Assembly (NCBI GenBank): GCA_033026295.1
Contig: CM065180.1
Span: 19,373,523-19,437,522 of the forward strand
From: Channa striata
Taxonomy: Eukaryota; Chordata; Actinopteri; Anabantiformes; Channidae
DNA: 64,000 nt
Reading direction: 5' to 3'
Shown: piece after piece, positions 21,523-32,622 of the stretch
How the letters are laid out: each line of letters opens with the position of its first letter
How positions within the stretch are numbered: position 1 is the stretch's first letter
Position numbers and translations under genes: made by a program
Notes under the pieces: generated by a model
The model's database searches: none
Told to the model about the DNA's origin: nothing
What the model saw: only the letters and a program-made list of their open reading frames with translations

Positions 21523-21928
21523 ACCGTATTTTCTGGACTATAAGCAGCTACTTTTTTCCGACGTTTTGAACCATGCGGCTTTTACAGAGATGCAGCTTTT
21601 CTATGAATTTTTCTGCAGCCCTCAGATGAGCGCTGTAGATGGAAGTCAGTGCAAACAAAAAAGCGCCAGTTTTTATTCTTAGCGCATGCAACCCAAGACG
21701 CACAACAGCAAACATCAGCATTTTACTGCCGTGTTACAGGCACCGTTCAGGTGTATGAATAAACACTTATGGTACAAAATCTTTCTATGTAAATATCTTA
21801 TTTCTCAGCCTGGATATTGGCGGCTTATAGTCCGATGCGGTTTATATGTGACAAAATATATATTTCTTTTAAATTTTAGCAGGTGCGGCTTAAATTTAGG
21901 TGCGCTCTATAGTCCAGAATTTACGGTA
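21523..21928. mobile_element. Short inverted-repeat transposon (MITE-like), TA-flanked
   Basis: Imperfect 21-bp terminal inverted repeats (taccgtattttctggactata and its complement ending acggta). The paralogue at about 45,028-45,040 is unoccupied and aligns as if one TA was duplicated. A larger relative in the opposite orientation is at 41,571-42,378. No transposase is encoded; the superfamily is not assigned. Confidence 0.82.
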
Positions 21929-22087
21929 TACATGTTTGGAACTTTAATAAAGATGTAATTATCTTAGTTTAATATTGTTCATTTTAAACCCAATAAAAAT
22001 ATGATCTTCCTCCACAACAAAAATTGCTAAACACTTAAAGACCTAAGGACACAAAAAATGTGACAGTAGGATTCCATCAACCCAGCA

Positions 22088-22125
22088 GGTTTTTGTTCAG
22101 CCACTCAGACATTTCAGTCACTGTG
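22088..22125 (-). promoter_or_regulatory. RSS (22-bp spacer) of the VH gene at 22126
   Basis: Heptamer CACAGTG (22119-22125), 22-bp spacer, nonamer ACAAAAACC (22088-22096). Confidence 0.92.
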
Positions 22126-22565
22126 AGTGTCGAGCACAATAATAAACAGCCGAATCTTCAGTTTTCAGACTGTTCATCTGCAGATACACCTGATCTCTGC
22201 TGTTGTCTCTGGAGATGGTGAACCGGCCTTTCACTGAGTCTGAGTAGATGCTGCCACCGCTATCAGTGATACGAGTGATCCACTCCAGTCCTTTTCCAGG
22301 AGCCTGTCTGATCCAGTGCATATAATAGCTGCTAAATGTGAATCCAGATCCTGTACAGGTCAGTCTGTGAGATTCTCCAGGTCTTTTAACAACTGGTTCA
22401 GATTGTGTCAGAGTCTGAGCATCAACACCTGCAGAGACTCACAAAAAAATATCAAGTGAGTTATAATCTTGAATTAAAAAGGAACTATATTCATTAACAT
22501 GAGTATAATTCTTCACCTGTCCAGCAGAGAGTTAACAGCAGCAGAACTGTCCTACAGTCCATCAT
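22126..22565 (-). CDS. ighv: IGHV gene, family A, apparently functional
   Basis: The leader exon is 22517-22565 (MMDCRTVLLLLTLCWTG). The V exon is 22126-22428: AQTLTQSEPVVKRPGE, LTCTGSGFTFSSYY, MHWIRQAPGKGLEWITRI, YSDSVKGRFTISRDNS and YYCARH. Octamer-like ttttgcat is at 22638-22645. No lesion is found. Upstream of its leader begins the block shared with 1,085-2,750. Confidence 0.92.
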
Positions 22566-22579
22566 GTCCAACTGTGTGT

Positions 22580-24240
22580 CCACTGTCCTCTGTCGTCCTC
22601 TCTGTAGACACATAAGTAGAGCTGGAGAACATCTGAGTTTTGCATTAACTCCTCCTCAAATGGCCGAAGCCAGAAACTCAAACAAGAACAGTGAGAACAT
22701 GAAGACAACACGTTTGAATACGTGAACTTATAGCTGTAATTTAGACGTGTTTTTGATTTCACTTCTGTCTCCTCCAAGATAAAAGATTAAAAGAACTTTA
22801 TTTATAACTCTAATAAGATGTAAGTATTACTTTATAGATTTACATCAGCTTCCTCTTCACTCACACTCCTCAGATCATCTTAGAATAGTGGAGACTTTGT
22901 TTCTTACTGTGTGTTTTACTCCTGCTGTCATTACTGGGAACAATTACTGTTAGTTACAGCAAATAACCATGTTTTTGTTGAGCACAAGAAACAGGAAGTT
23001 ACAAACCTCAACTACAGCTGATCTTTCCCCATTCCAGTCCTTTTCCTGGTTTCTGACGAAGAGCAAGTCTTTAGACTTTACAGGACTCGGTGAGTGATTG
23101 TCCAGGTCTGCTGACTACAGGCTCTAAGGGGGTGAGGGACTGGCCCTGAGCAGCTGGAAGAGACAGACGCAGCAACTGCACAGGTTGATATGAAGCTTAT
23201 AATACGCAGGCACAACAGGTGGAGACTGTTCATTTTTTTTATTAATTCAAAATGTAAATATTTAATTGATTCTTTATTTATTGCTTATTTATATCTTTTC
23301 TTCTGAGCGTTATAATAAAGTGGATTCCTGTGATGATAATAAATCTAGTGAAGCTGATCACTGCAACAAATCCAATAAGACCAAACAGAAAGTTTAGTTG
23401 ATGATGTAAATAGAGGAAGAAGCGACTTCAGCACCACAGTAACTGTGACTGTGTCCTCAGTCACTGTTCATCTGTGTGAACTGGATCCTTGTGAGAATTT
23501 CTTTACAATAAGCTGAGACAGACGGGTGACGAGTCCAGGATGGACCCACAAAAAACTGATTTCCTCATTGTTTTGTCCCAATAAAGCACATGACAGTCCC
23601 TCATTTATACAATTATACAACAAAAACAGTAGAAAATTAAGTCAATATTTATTTAACTGAGTTTTTTGTGTATTTATTAATTATTATTTAACTGGTTCTG
23701 GAGAATTCTTTACATACTGTGATACTCCAACTCTGCTTCACACTCCTGCAGACTAATAATTAAAACAGATTAAGTAAAGACATTCACCAAGTCAAATGTT
23801 TAATATTAATCTACAGTCTCAGAGGAGACGTTTGAATAAAACTGTAAGTTAACAAGTGACGGCTTCAGTACGTCATCATTGGATTTTATTTCAGGGTTTT
23901 CAGCTTTTGTGATTGTCACAAATTATTTGGTGTAACTGTAATTCTTAAACTCTTCAAATAAAGGGGGGGTTGATTTTTTTAAGTGCATCACAGTATAAAT
24001 CAGGTAACCGTTTGTTTTTTTGGGGGGGTAGTTGAATTAATAAATGTAATATTTATAAAACCTAATGTTAAGAAGTAAAAATACATTTTTTTTTACTTTC
24101 AGTTGTAAGAGTGTTGAAGTTTAAAGTGACATTAAAACAACATTATCACTGTCCAAATTAATTTATCAAAAAAATGCGAGGATTTGTATTATTTGTTGAT
24201 TTATTGATAATATCGATGATTAGTTTTTCTAGTGTTGGGA
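22580..24240. repeat. Duplicate of the 1.1-2.7 kb flank
   Basis: It matches 1,131-2,700 almost base for base, including the decayed VH relic (about 23,025-23,145). It has about 110 extra bases near 23,230-23,370. No gene is seen. Confidence 0.75.
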
Positions 24241-24301
24241 TCTAAAATCATTCATGGTCTTTGGGCTCCTCCTCTGGTGGCTTTACGTAAAGACACTGAG
24301 G

Positions 24302-24340
24302 GGTTTTTGTTCAGCTCCACTGATGGTTTGTGTCACTGTG
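24302..24340 (-). promoter_or_regulatory. 23-RSS of the VH gene at 24341
   Basis: Heptamer CACAGTG (24334-24340), 23-bp spacer, nonamer ACAAAAACC. Confidence 0.93.
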
Positions 24341-24749
24341 AATGTCTCTGGCACAGTAATACACAGCAGTGTCTTCAGGCTGGACATTCTGTCCATTTAG
24401 AGTCATTGTCTTACTGGACGAGTCTAACTGAACACTGAACTTGTTCTTCAGTGAATCTTTAACAGATTCATCACTACTCATCCACTCCATTGCTTTTCCT
24501 GCAGCTTGTCTGATCCAAGCTGTATAGTAGCCTAGAGAATAAGAGACCTGACAGGTGATGGACAGACGTTGACCTGGCTGCACAGTCACAGACTCTGGCT
24601 GGGTCAACTCTTCACACTTCACACCTGCTAAAAGAAGAAGATGAAATGAAATATCACGTTATGCTGCAAAAAACCTCATGACTTTGTTAAATCCAGAGAG
24701 ACTCACAGGATCCAGCTGCCAACAGCAGCAGCAGAGCTACAGAGAACAT
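24341..24749 (-). CDS. ighv: IGHV gene, family B, apparently functional
   Basis: The leader exon is 24707-24749 (MFSVALLLLLAAGS). The V exon is 24341-24624: KCEELTQPESVTVQPGQ, SITCQVSYSLGYY, AWIRQAAGKAMEWMSS, VKDSLKNKFSVQLDSSS and YYCARDI. CDR1 and CDR2 are each shorter than in other B genes; only the gene at 2,782 resembles it. Octamer-like gtttgcat (24830-24837) and a TATATAAAAG box are present. Confidence 0.92.
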
Positions 24750-25366
24750 GGTTTACAGTGACGTGACGTGAAGTCCACAGACAGTCTGATGTGAAGCTTT
24801 TATATCTGAGTGACAGGAAACATCAGTGAGTTTGCATAGACTCAAACATGGAACATGAATATTGGCCGAATTGGAGCCAATTATGTTGAATTTTGTGATT
24901 TTTAAAAATGTTTCATCTTTGGAGAAATAAAACAGTAGTTTGTAATTTGAAATAATGAATCTCTAGGTGTGACGTCAATATTAAAACATGATCTAATTTA
25001 ATGAATTCAAAGATAAGAATCAATAAGAAGAAGTTGTTTTTTAAATGTTCATGTTTTTAAAAGTAGTGAATCTCCTTTAAATTTGATTTGAACCATGAGT
25101 GAATTTCTTTACATTGCACATTTTTTTCTTTTGTCTTCGTTTATTTGCCCACTTATTTGGTCACTGAGCAAAGAGGATGACAGTATAAACCAATAAAATA
25201 TTTTATTAATTTACAGTAAATATTTAATTACATATGTTTCATATTTGTCACTTTAATTCTGATAAAATATTGTTATCTCAAATTTTAAAATGGGGCTATA
25301 ATTTCTAAACCCTTAAAGACTCTTAACATGAAATATGTGACACAGTCAAAGTCTGTCAACCCAGCA

Positions 25367-25405
25367 GGTTTTTGTTCAGCTGTTCAAACAACTTCAGTCA
25401 CTGTG
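25367..25405 (-). promoter_or_regulatory. 23-RSS of the VH pseudogene at 25406
   Basis: Heptamer CACAGTG (25399-25405), 23-bp spacer, nonamer ACAAAAACC. Confidence 0.9.
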
Positions 25406-25850
25406 AGTCTCTGGCACAATAATAATCAGCAGAATCTTCAGTTTTCAGACTGTTCATCTGCAGATACACCTGCTGTCTGCTGTTGTCTCTGGAGATGGTG
25501 AACCGGCCTCGGATTGACTGAGAGTGAGAGATGTCACTACTGTCTTTCCAAATATAAGCGATCCACTCCAGTCCTTTTCCAGGAGCCTCTCTGTTCCCGC
25601 CCGTCCCATAGTCACTTAAATATGCATCCAGATCCAGTACAGGTCAGTGTGTGAGATTCTCCAGGTCTTTTAACAACTGGTTCAGATTCTGTCAGAGTCT
25701 GAGCATCAACACCTGCTGAGACACGCAAAAGAATATCAAGCGAGTTATAATGTTAAGTTAAAAACAAAATATTTCTCTTTCAGATTATTAAAACTCTTCA
25801 CCTGTCCAGCAGAGAGTTACCAGCAGCAGCCCTAATCTACAGTCCATCAT
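25406..25850 (-). pseudogene. IGHV pseudogene, family A, frameshift in CDR1
   Basis: The leader (25,802-25,850) is intact and the V exon spans 25,406-25,712. One extra base after the CDR1 region (tttaagtgac where sisters have tttagtgac, about 25,613) shifts the frame into a stop, and the FR2 Trp codon is CGG. Both RSS and octamer (ttttgcat 25,920-25,927) remain, so it could still be rearranged. Confidence 0.88.
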
Positions 25851-25934
25851 GTCCAACTGTGTGTCCACTGTTTGATTCTGTCTGTGCAGACACATAAGTA
25901 GAAGTTAAAGACATGTGAGTTTTGCATTGACTCC

Positions 25935-27160
25935 TCCTCACAGGGAAAAACTGGGTCTGCACATATTTAGTTAAAGTGGTGAATTCATTTCCATAAATGT
26001 GCTGTTCTGATTAATTGTTGTTAGATTATGAGCAAATAATATTATTATTGTTCTGCTCACAGACATTGGACATTTAGCATTTAAGAAAACTACTTTTAGT
26101 TTATCACATCTTATCACTAAATAATAGTTAAAATGAAATGTTCTAATTATATTCTAATTCAGACAAGTTCAGAGCTTTTTGATTTTGTTAAACTTTTTTA
26201 GTTTCCATTTATAAAGTAAGAAAACAATAAAAAAGCTTAACTCAGTAACATCTCCATGAGAATAAAAGTGATCTAATCATTATCTGTACTGCAGAGGTTT
26301 GTAGCTGGAGCTGATTCCTGTTGACACATAAAACCCTTTCAGACATGCGCTGCTTTCTATTAATCTGACATCAGCTGTTTCATATTTCTTACACCTGTCC
26401 AATCTAATCCAATCACATGCAGCAGATCTGCCATGATTCCACTTTAACAAGGATTTAATGTCTCACTTTTTAGAAAGGTCATAATTCTACCCTCTGTTCA
26501 TTGTTGAGCTCATAGTGATAGTGGAGATGGACTGGACTTCATTGTAAGAGGAGGTGGTTCTAATGTTTTGGCCATCTCATTCATTTGAAACAGGGCGGAT
26601 ATGAAATAATTATTTGACTTCACCAGTGAAGGAAACTCACAGTGTTGTTATAAGTAGATGAAGAGGGACAAACAGAAGCAGGAGTAACTTCTGTCCCCAC
26701 ACTGGTCCTTGGTGTTTCTGTCCAATATTGTGCGTGTGTGAGACACTTTGTGTCCTTGTGTTGGTGAATGAAGCTGTGAGGGACATAAAGTCAAAGTGAC
26801 GAGTGTCTGAATGACACAAAGATTCACTGTGAAGATGGAAGAAGGCAGCAAAGTCTGAGAAAAACCCCAGAGACAAACGACTATCAGTCTCATTCACACT
26901 GACTCTTTAAAGTCACCAGTTCAATTATTTGCACGTCGGGATTAAGGGAAGAAACTGGACCTGGATTCAAACCCCGAAAACTCACAGCCAGCCAACAGGT
27001 TTATACTCAAACCCTTATAATTATAATGTAGGAGTGTTTCCCAACAACCATGTTACCTTATTACTATTCATCCAAGTTAGTTTAGGGTAAAATTCCGTAT
27101 TGTAAATGTATTTATTAGAGTTGTCCTGTAGATGTTCAGCTCACATTTCTTCCTGTTGAC
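25935..27160. other. Intergenic, no gene seen
   Basis: It separates family-A from family-D VH. An 80-90 codon open stretch at 26,637-26,897 (minus) ends in a hydrophobic run and a possible donor, but has no partner exon. I see no repeat boundary. Confidence 0.4.
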
Positions 27161-27166
27161 TGTGGA

Positions 27167-27204
27167 GGTTTTTGTGCAGCTGCTCCACTGTCTCAGTCAC
27201 TGTG
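27167..27204 (-). promoter_or_regulatory. RSS (22-bp spacer) of the VH gene at 27205
   Basis: Heptamer CACAGTG (27198-27204), 22-bp spacer, nonamer ACAAAAACC (27167-27175). Confidence 0.92.
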
Positions 27205-27644
27205 GCTTCGGGCACAGAAGTAAACAGCAGAATCTTCTGTTGTCAGACTCGTGATCTGGAGGAACTGAGAGCTGCTGGGGACGTCTTCAGTCATGGTGAA
27301 TCGACTTTGGAAGGAGCTGCCGTAGACAGCAGAGTTTGAACCTGTGTACATCCTCCCAATCCACTCCAGAGCTTGTCCTGGTCTCTGTCGTATCCAGTGA
27401 ATATAGTAGCTTGTCATGTCATAACCAGATATGACACAGGACGTCTTCACTGTGTCTCCACCTCTTTTCACCTCAGACTCAGACTGGTCCAGTTTGATCT
27501 CACTCCAAACTCCTGTAGGTGAAACAAATCACACTTTACATCCTCCACACTTTAAATTCAGTGGTTAGAAATAATTACAGAGTAAAATTTCTCACCATGA
27601 ATAGAAACAACAAATAATAAGATCCACACAACTGTGTTTTCCAT
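27205..27644 (-). CDS. ighv: IGHV gene, family D, apparently functional
   Basis: The leader exon is 27596-27644 (MENTVVWILLFVVSIH). The V exon is 27205-27512: EIKLDQSESEVKRGGDTVK, TSCVISGYDMTSYY, IHWIRQRPGQALEWIGRMYTG, SSFQSRFTMTEDVPSSSQ and YFCARS. It is the only complete member of this family in the window; a dead relative lies at 52,185 and orphan leaders at 9,041 and 46,610. Octamer-like ctttgcat (27722-27729) and a TTTAAAAAC box are present. Confidence 0.93.
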
Positions 27645-27875
27645 TCTGTTGATTATGACTGTAGCTCAGTGTCTCTTGCTGGTGTTTCAGCTGTTGACTG
27701 AGAGTTTTTAAAGGAGCAAAACTTTGCATAGATGTCGCTCTGCAGGTTCAAACAGGAACACACACATTTACACAAGGCGAGGAACAAAGTCTGTCAGTCT
27801 GGGCTATGTTGTTTTTATGAATAGGGTCCAAATGTTTTCTCTCCTGAATTCATTCATGGTCTGTGGCTCCTCCTG

Positions 27876-29932
27876 AGAGAGGGAGACAGAGAGGGAGAAA
27901 GACGACTACGGGACAAAGAAGACACAGAGTTAATGTCATACAGTGGTGACATTATAGATGTGGGGTGAGAGGAGAGAATGAAGAGAAGAGGAAGTGGCAC
28001 AGTGCAGAGTCCCCCAGCAGTCTAAGCCTATAGCAGCATGACTATAACCGACTATAAGCTTTATCAAAAAGGAAGGTTTTGAGCCTAGTCTTAAAAATAG
28101 GGAGGGTGTCTGCTTCCCGAATCTGGACTTGGAGTTGGTTCCACAGGAGAGGAGCTTGATAGCTAAAGGCTCTGCCTCCCATTCTATTTTTGGAAATTCT
28201 GGGAACCACAAGTAGGCCTGCATTTTGGGACCGAAGTGGTCTAGTAGGATGATATGGTACTAAGAGATCTTTTAAATATGATGGGGCTTGACCGTTTAAA
28301 GCTTTATAGGTAAGAAGAAGGGTTTTAAATTCTATTCTACATTTAATTGGAAGCCAATGGAGAGAAGCTAATGAAGGTGAAATATGATCTCTCTTACCAA
28401 TCCCAGTCAGTAATCTTGCTGCAGCATTTTGGATTAATTGTAGGCTTTTTAGAGAGTTACTGGGGCAGCCTGAAAGTAGAGAATTACAGTAGTCCAATCT
28501 AGAAGTAACAAATGCATGAACCAATTTTTCAGCATTGCTTTGAGCGACGATGCTCCTAATTTTGGCAATGTTCCGTAGGTGGAAAAAGGCTGTTCTAGAG
28601 ATTTGTTTTATGTGTGAGGTAAATGACAAATCCTGGTCAGAAATGACTCAGAGATTCCTTGCAGTACTACTGGGGGCAAGAGTTATGTCGTCTAAAGTAA
28701 CGATATGGTTAAAAAACATGTTTCTTGGACTTTTAGGCCCAAATACAATAACTTCAGTTTTATCTGAGTTTAGAAGATGGAAATTATACGTCATCCAGTC
28801 CCTTATGTCTTTTAGACATGCTTGTAGTTTGATTAATTGATTTGTTTCATCAGGTTTCATAGATAGATATAACTGCGTGTCGTCAGCGTAGCAGTGAACA
28901 TTTACAGAGTGTTTTCTAATAATGTTGCCAAGGGGAGTGTTACGGCCCTAGGCCTCTTGGTTGTCTTTTTCAGGTACATTCCTTATGTAGATCTGCTGTG
29001 TCAACACTCCTCCCTGATTGGTGGTTCACCAGAACCACTGTGACCAGCCCATCACCAGCTGCGTATATCAAGATCTCCACCTCCGTCGTCCTATTGGTCC
29101 AGCCTACAGGCATTCTCCACTCACCTGTCAAGAACAATCTCCACACTGGTTTAAAAACCCTGCCAATCAGTCATTCTGGGCGGCTGCAGCGTAGAGAGCA
29201 GCACGCCTCTGGGTTGGTTGTTGGCTCGATTGAGGGTTCGTTTGGTTCCGAGTTGTGTGGTCTTTGTTTAGCTCTAGCGCCTGACCTCAGTAACAAATCG
29301 AAACTTGATGTGCTTGAAAAGCCTAGAACGGTTTTCTTTGTTTTTTTAGTAAGGGCAGGATATTGTCTAGTTAACCTTAGGTTTTAGGGATGCCCCATTG
29401 TACCTATGTTGCACTAACTTTGATAGTTTGTTTTTTTGTTTTTGTTTTTTTTGGATGTGTTGTTAACTTTGTACTTTAATTTTTATGGAAACTCGTTTAT
29501 TCAGGGTCTTGTTTTCTGTAAGCATCCTCTTCCTTTGTTCCCCTGACGTACTGTTATTTAGTTGTATATTGTACATTTAACCCCTATTGTTTTACTTTAA
29601 AAATAAATTCTCTAAATATTAGAGTTTGTTTTCCCATTCTTATGTTACTCCCTTTTCCAACGAGCCAGGGTTGTAACAGGGAGACATATATAGAGTAAAG
29701 AGTATTGGTCCTAACACAGAGCCTTGTGGAATTCCATAACTAACTTTTGTGTATGTGGAAGATTCATCATTAACATGTACAAATTGGAATCTATCTGATA
29801 GATAAGATTTAAACCAATTTAGTGCAGTTCCTTTAATTCCAATTACATGTTCTAGTCTCTGTAATAATATTCTGTGATCAATGTTGTCAATTGCAGCACT
29901 AAGATCTAGCAGAACTAGTATATAGTAACCTG
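27876..29932 (-). mobile_element. L2/CR1-like LINE, 5'-truncated, split by an LTR
   Basis: Minus-strand reverse transcriptase remnants in order: VLLDLSAAIDNIDH and GIPQGSVLGPILF (29,700-29,930), then CYADDTQLYLS with the YADD box at 28,879-28,890, then a 195-codon open tail (28,042-28,629) with SRLDYCNSLLSG, ASLHWLPIKCRIEFK and GGRAFSYQAPLLWN. The 5' part is missing. The insertion separates a family-B VH (30,001) from its conserved downstream flank at about 27,850. Confidence 0.88.
28938..29678 (+). mobile_element. Solo LTR nested in the LINE
   Basis: 741 bp, tgttacggccc ... gggttgtaaca, flanked by the 5-bp direct repeat gggag (28,933-28,937 and 29,679-29,683). Removing it restores continuous LINE sequence. 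A polyadenylation-like aataaa near 29,602 suggests plus orientation. No internal genes remain. Confidence 0.9.
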
Positions 29933-29961
29933 TTTCATGTAACTAGTGTCAGACACTGAGG

Positions 29962-30000
29962 GGTTTTTGTTCAGCTCCACTGATGGTTTGTGTCACTGTG
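29962..30000 (-). promoter_or_regulatory. 23-RSS of the VH pseudogene at 30001
   Basis: Heptamer CACAGTG (29994-30000), 23-bp spacer, nonamer ACAAAAACC. The LINE boundary is about 30 bp beyond the nonamer and removes the CTCF-like motif of this copy. Confidence 0.9.
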
Positions 30001-30424
30001 TCTGTCTCTGGCACAGTAATACACAGCATTGTCTTAAGGCTGGACACTCTGTCCAATTAGAGTCAGTATCTTACTGGAAGTTTGTAGCTCAATACTGAAC
30101 TTGTTCTTCAGTGAATCTTTATAGAGAGTGTCTCCTGTATATTTCATGCCAATTCATTCCGGTCCTTTTCCTGCAGCTTGTCTGATCCAGTGTGTCCAGT
30201 AGCTGCTCACAGAATAAGAGACCTGACAGGTGATGGACAGACGTTGACCTGGCTGCACAGTCACAGACTCTGGCTGTGTCAACTCTTCACACTTCACACC
30301 TGTTAAAAGAAGAACATGAAATGAAATATCACGTTATGCTGCAAAAAACCTCATGACTTTGTCAAATCCAGAGAGACTCACAGGATCCAGCTGCCAACAG
30401 CAGCAGCAGAGCTACAGAGAACAT
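30001..30424 (-). pseudogene. IGHV pseudogene, family B, two nonsense codons
   Basis: The leader 30,382-30,424 is intact. In the V exon (30,001-30,299) the FR2 Trp of LEW is TGA, and the Glu of QPED in FR3 is TAA. Promoter octamer (30,505-30,512) and RSS are retained. It is the only B-family gene whose 3' flank is displaced by a transposon. Confidence 0.9.
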
Positions 30425-31531
30425 GGTTTACAGTGACGTGACGTGAAGTCCACAGACAGTCTGATGTGAAGCTTTTATATCTGAGTGACAGGAAACATCA
30501 GTGAGTTTGCATAGACTCAAACATTGAACATGAATATTGGCCGAGTTGGAGCCAATTATGTTGAATTTTGTGATATTTTACTTTCGCACTTTTAAAAATG
30601 TTTCAGCTTTGGAGAAATAAAACAGTTGTTTGTGATTTAAAATAATGAATCTCTTGATATGACGTCAATGTTAAAACATGATCTAATTTAATGAATTTAA
30701 AGACAACAAATCACTAAGAACTTCCTGTAAGTCATTTTTTTAATGTGTTTATGTTTTCAAAAGTAGTGATTCCCCTTCAAATTAGATTTGAACCCTGAGA
30801 GAATTTATTTACTTATTTACTTATTTACTGCACATTGTAGAAAACACTAATCATTAAATTTATTTATTTTTTCCTGTAAATATCTTCATTTATTTGCCGA
30901 CTTATTTGGTTACTGAGCAAACAGTTTGTAGTTTTGCACATGAGACCAGTGATGAGACCACGACTGTGAGACCAGCTCTTTGAGGACATGTGTGGACGCA
31001 GCATCATCAGACACGTTGATGTTTTGACCAAATAGTGGCTCATTTGTGGTTTGATTTATCTTCAGTTTGCAGTGAGAATCAATAAGGATGAAGGAGAGTG
31101 AGATCTGCATTGACTCCTCAAGAGCTAAGAAAATCTAAAAGATTGACGTCTTACTCTTACTGGTTATTCAGCTGTTGACTGAGAGTTTTTAAAGCAGCAA
31201 AACTTTGCATAGACGTCGCTCTGCAGGTTCAAACAGGAACACACACATTTACACGAGGAGAGGAACAAAGTCTTTGGGAACAGATGAGCTGGGAAAGTTT
31301 GATATAATATACATTTAAAAAATCCTGAGTAACTACAAATGAAACAGTCATATTGTTCCTGTATTGGATGATAATCTAATAGATATCTATGTGTTCAAAT
31401 GTGAAAAAGTCATTAAAAAGCTCCATCACACTAAATGATTGTGATGAATCTGTTCAAACTCGTTTCTACAATAATCTTTAATGTTAGAACATGTGTGTGT
31501 TTGTGGTTCAGTCACATCCTGTTAGTCTCTG

Positions 31532-31717
31532 GGTATTTGTGCACATTTGTTGGTGGTTGGTGTCACTGTGGTGTAACGTGCACAGTAATAAACATCTGTG
31601 TCCTCAGGCTGCAGGTTCTGTCCTTTTCTAGTCTCTGTCCCAGCAGACACGTCTCTGCTGACATCAACACTGTCCAGCTGTACACTGCACTTCATCACGA
31701 CTAACATGCATTTGCAT
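31532..31717 (-). pseudogene. FR3-only mini-V with octamer and RSS, copy 2
   Basis: Duplicate of 14,957-15,142. The frame is open from MKCSVQLDSVDVSRDVSAG to YYCAR. RSS 31,532-31,570 (nonamer ACAAATACC, 23 bp, CACAGTG) and exact octamer ATGCAAAT 31,710-31,717. No first Cys of a normal FR1 and no core Trp. Confidence 0.75.
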
Positions 31718-32139
31718 AAATATAGATGAAAATTCAAAGCTACAGATTGAAGTTAAAGGTTTAATTGCATTTAGAGAAACTTCTACATTCATGTTTTTTA
31801 TTTTATTTACAATTAGAACTGAATGATTAAATGTGCTTTGAAGTGACTCAAGCTCTAACGTTAAATTTAGGCCATTAGTTTGTCACTATCATTGTGCCCT
31901 TTTCTTTTTTCTTTTGGTGTTTTTACCAAAATCTTTAGTTTTTTATTTATATGTTTTATTTTAAACGTGGATAAATGTGTGTTTAAATACATTATGTAAG
32001 CAACTTTGTTTAATATTGTTCACTTTACCTACGTCTCCTTAAAAAAATTAACATCTTCTTTCTCCAAAAAAGAAAAAAATACGGAACTATAATTTCTAAC
32101 ACTTTGAGACTAAGGGACATTAGGAAGATAGTAAGAGTC

Positions 32140-32178
32140 TGTTTTTGTTCAGCTGTTCAACCAACTTCAGTCACTGTG
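32140..32178 (-). promoter_or_regulatory. 23-RSS of the VH gene at 32179
   Basis: Heptamer CACAGTG (32172-32178), 23-bp spacer, nonamer ACAAAAACA. Confidence 0.9.
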
Positions 32179-32622
32179 AGTCTCTGGTACAATAATAAAC
32201 AGCAGAATCTTCAGTTTTCAGACTGTTCATCTGCAGATACACCTGCTGTCTGCTGTTGACTCTGGAGACGGTGAACCGGCCTTTGAATGACTGAGAGTAA
32301 GAAGTGATAGTACCATGGATATAGACGATCCACTCCAGTCCTTTTCCAGGAGCCTGTCTGACCCAGTTCATGCCATAGTCACTAAATGTGAATCTAGATC
32401 CAGTACAGGTCAGTCTGTGAGATTCTCCAGGTCTTTTAACAACTGGTTCAGATTGTGTCAGAGTCTGACCATCAACACCTGCTGAGATGAAAAAATATAA
32501 AAATTGTTGCTGTTAGTTGGGATGTTGCATGAAAAACAAACAATTTCATTCTGGGATCAGTAAAATTCTTCACCTGTCCAGCAGAGAGTTAACAGCAGCA
32601 GTCCTGTCCTACAGTCCATCAT
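32179..32622 (-). CDS. ighv: IGHV gene, family A, apparently functional
   Basis: Duplicate of the gene at 15,604. The leader exon is 32574-32622 (MMDCRTGLLLLTLCWTG). The V exon is 32179-32478: QTLTQSEPVVKRPGE, LTCTGSRFTFSDY, GMNWVRQAPGKGLEWIVYIHG, RFTVSRVNSRQQ and YYCTRD. CDR1 and CDR2 match the sister. Differences are few, for example RVNS for RDNS, so both copies would add nearly the same specificity. Octamer-like ttttgcat is at 32694-32701. Confidence 0.92.

Noticed and set aside
26637..26897. Minus-strand 81-86 codon frames with a hydrophobic end
   Set aside because: They could mimic a leader exon, but no V exon, octamer or RSS is placed correctly around them.
28998..29387. 129-codon plus-strand open frame
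   Set aside because: It lies wholly inside the solo LTR; there is no family motif and chance explains the length.
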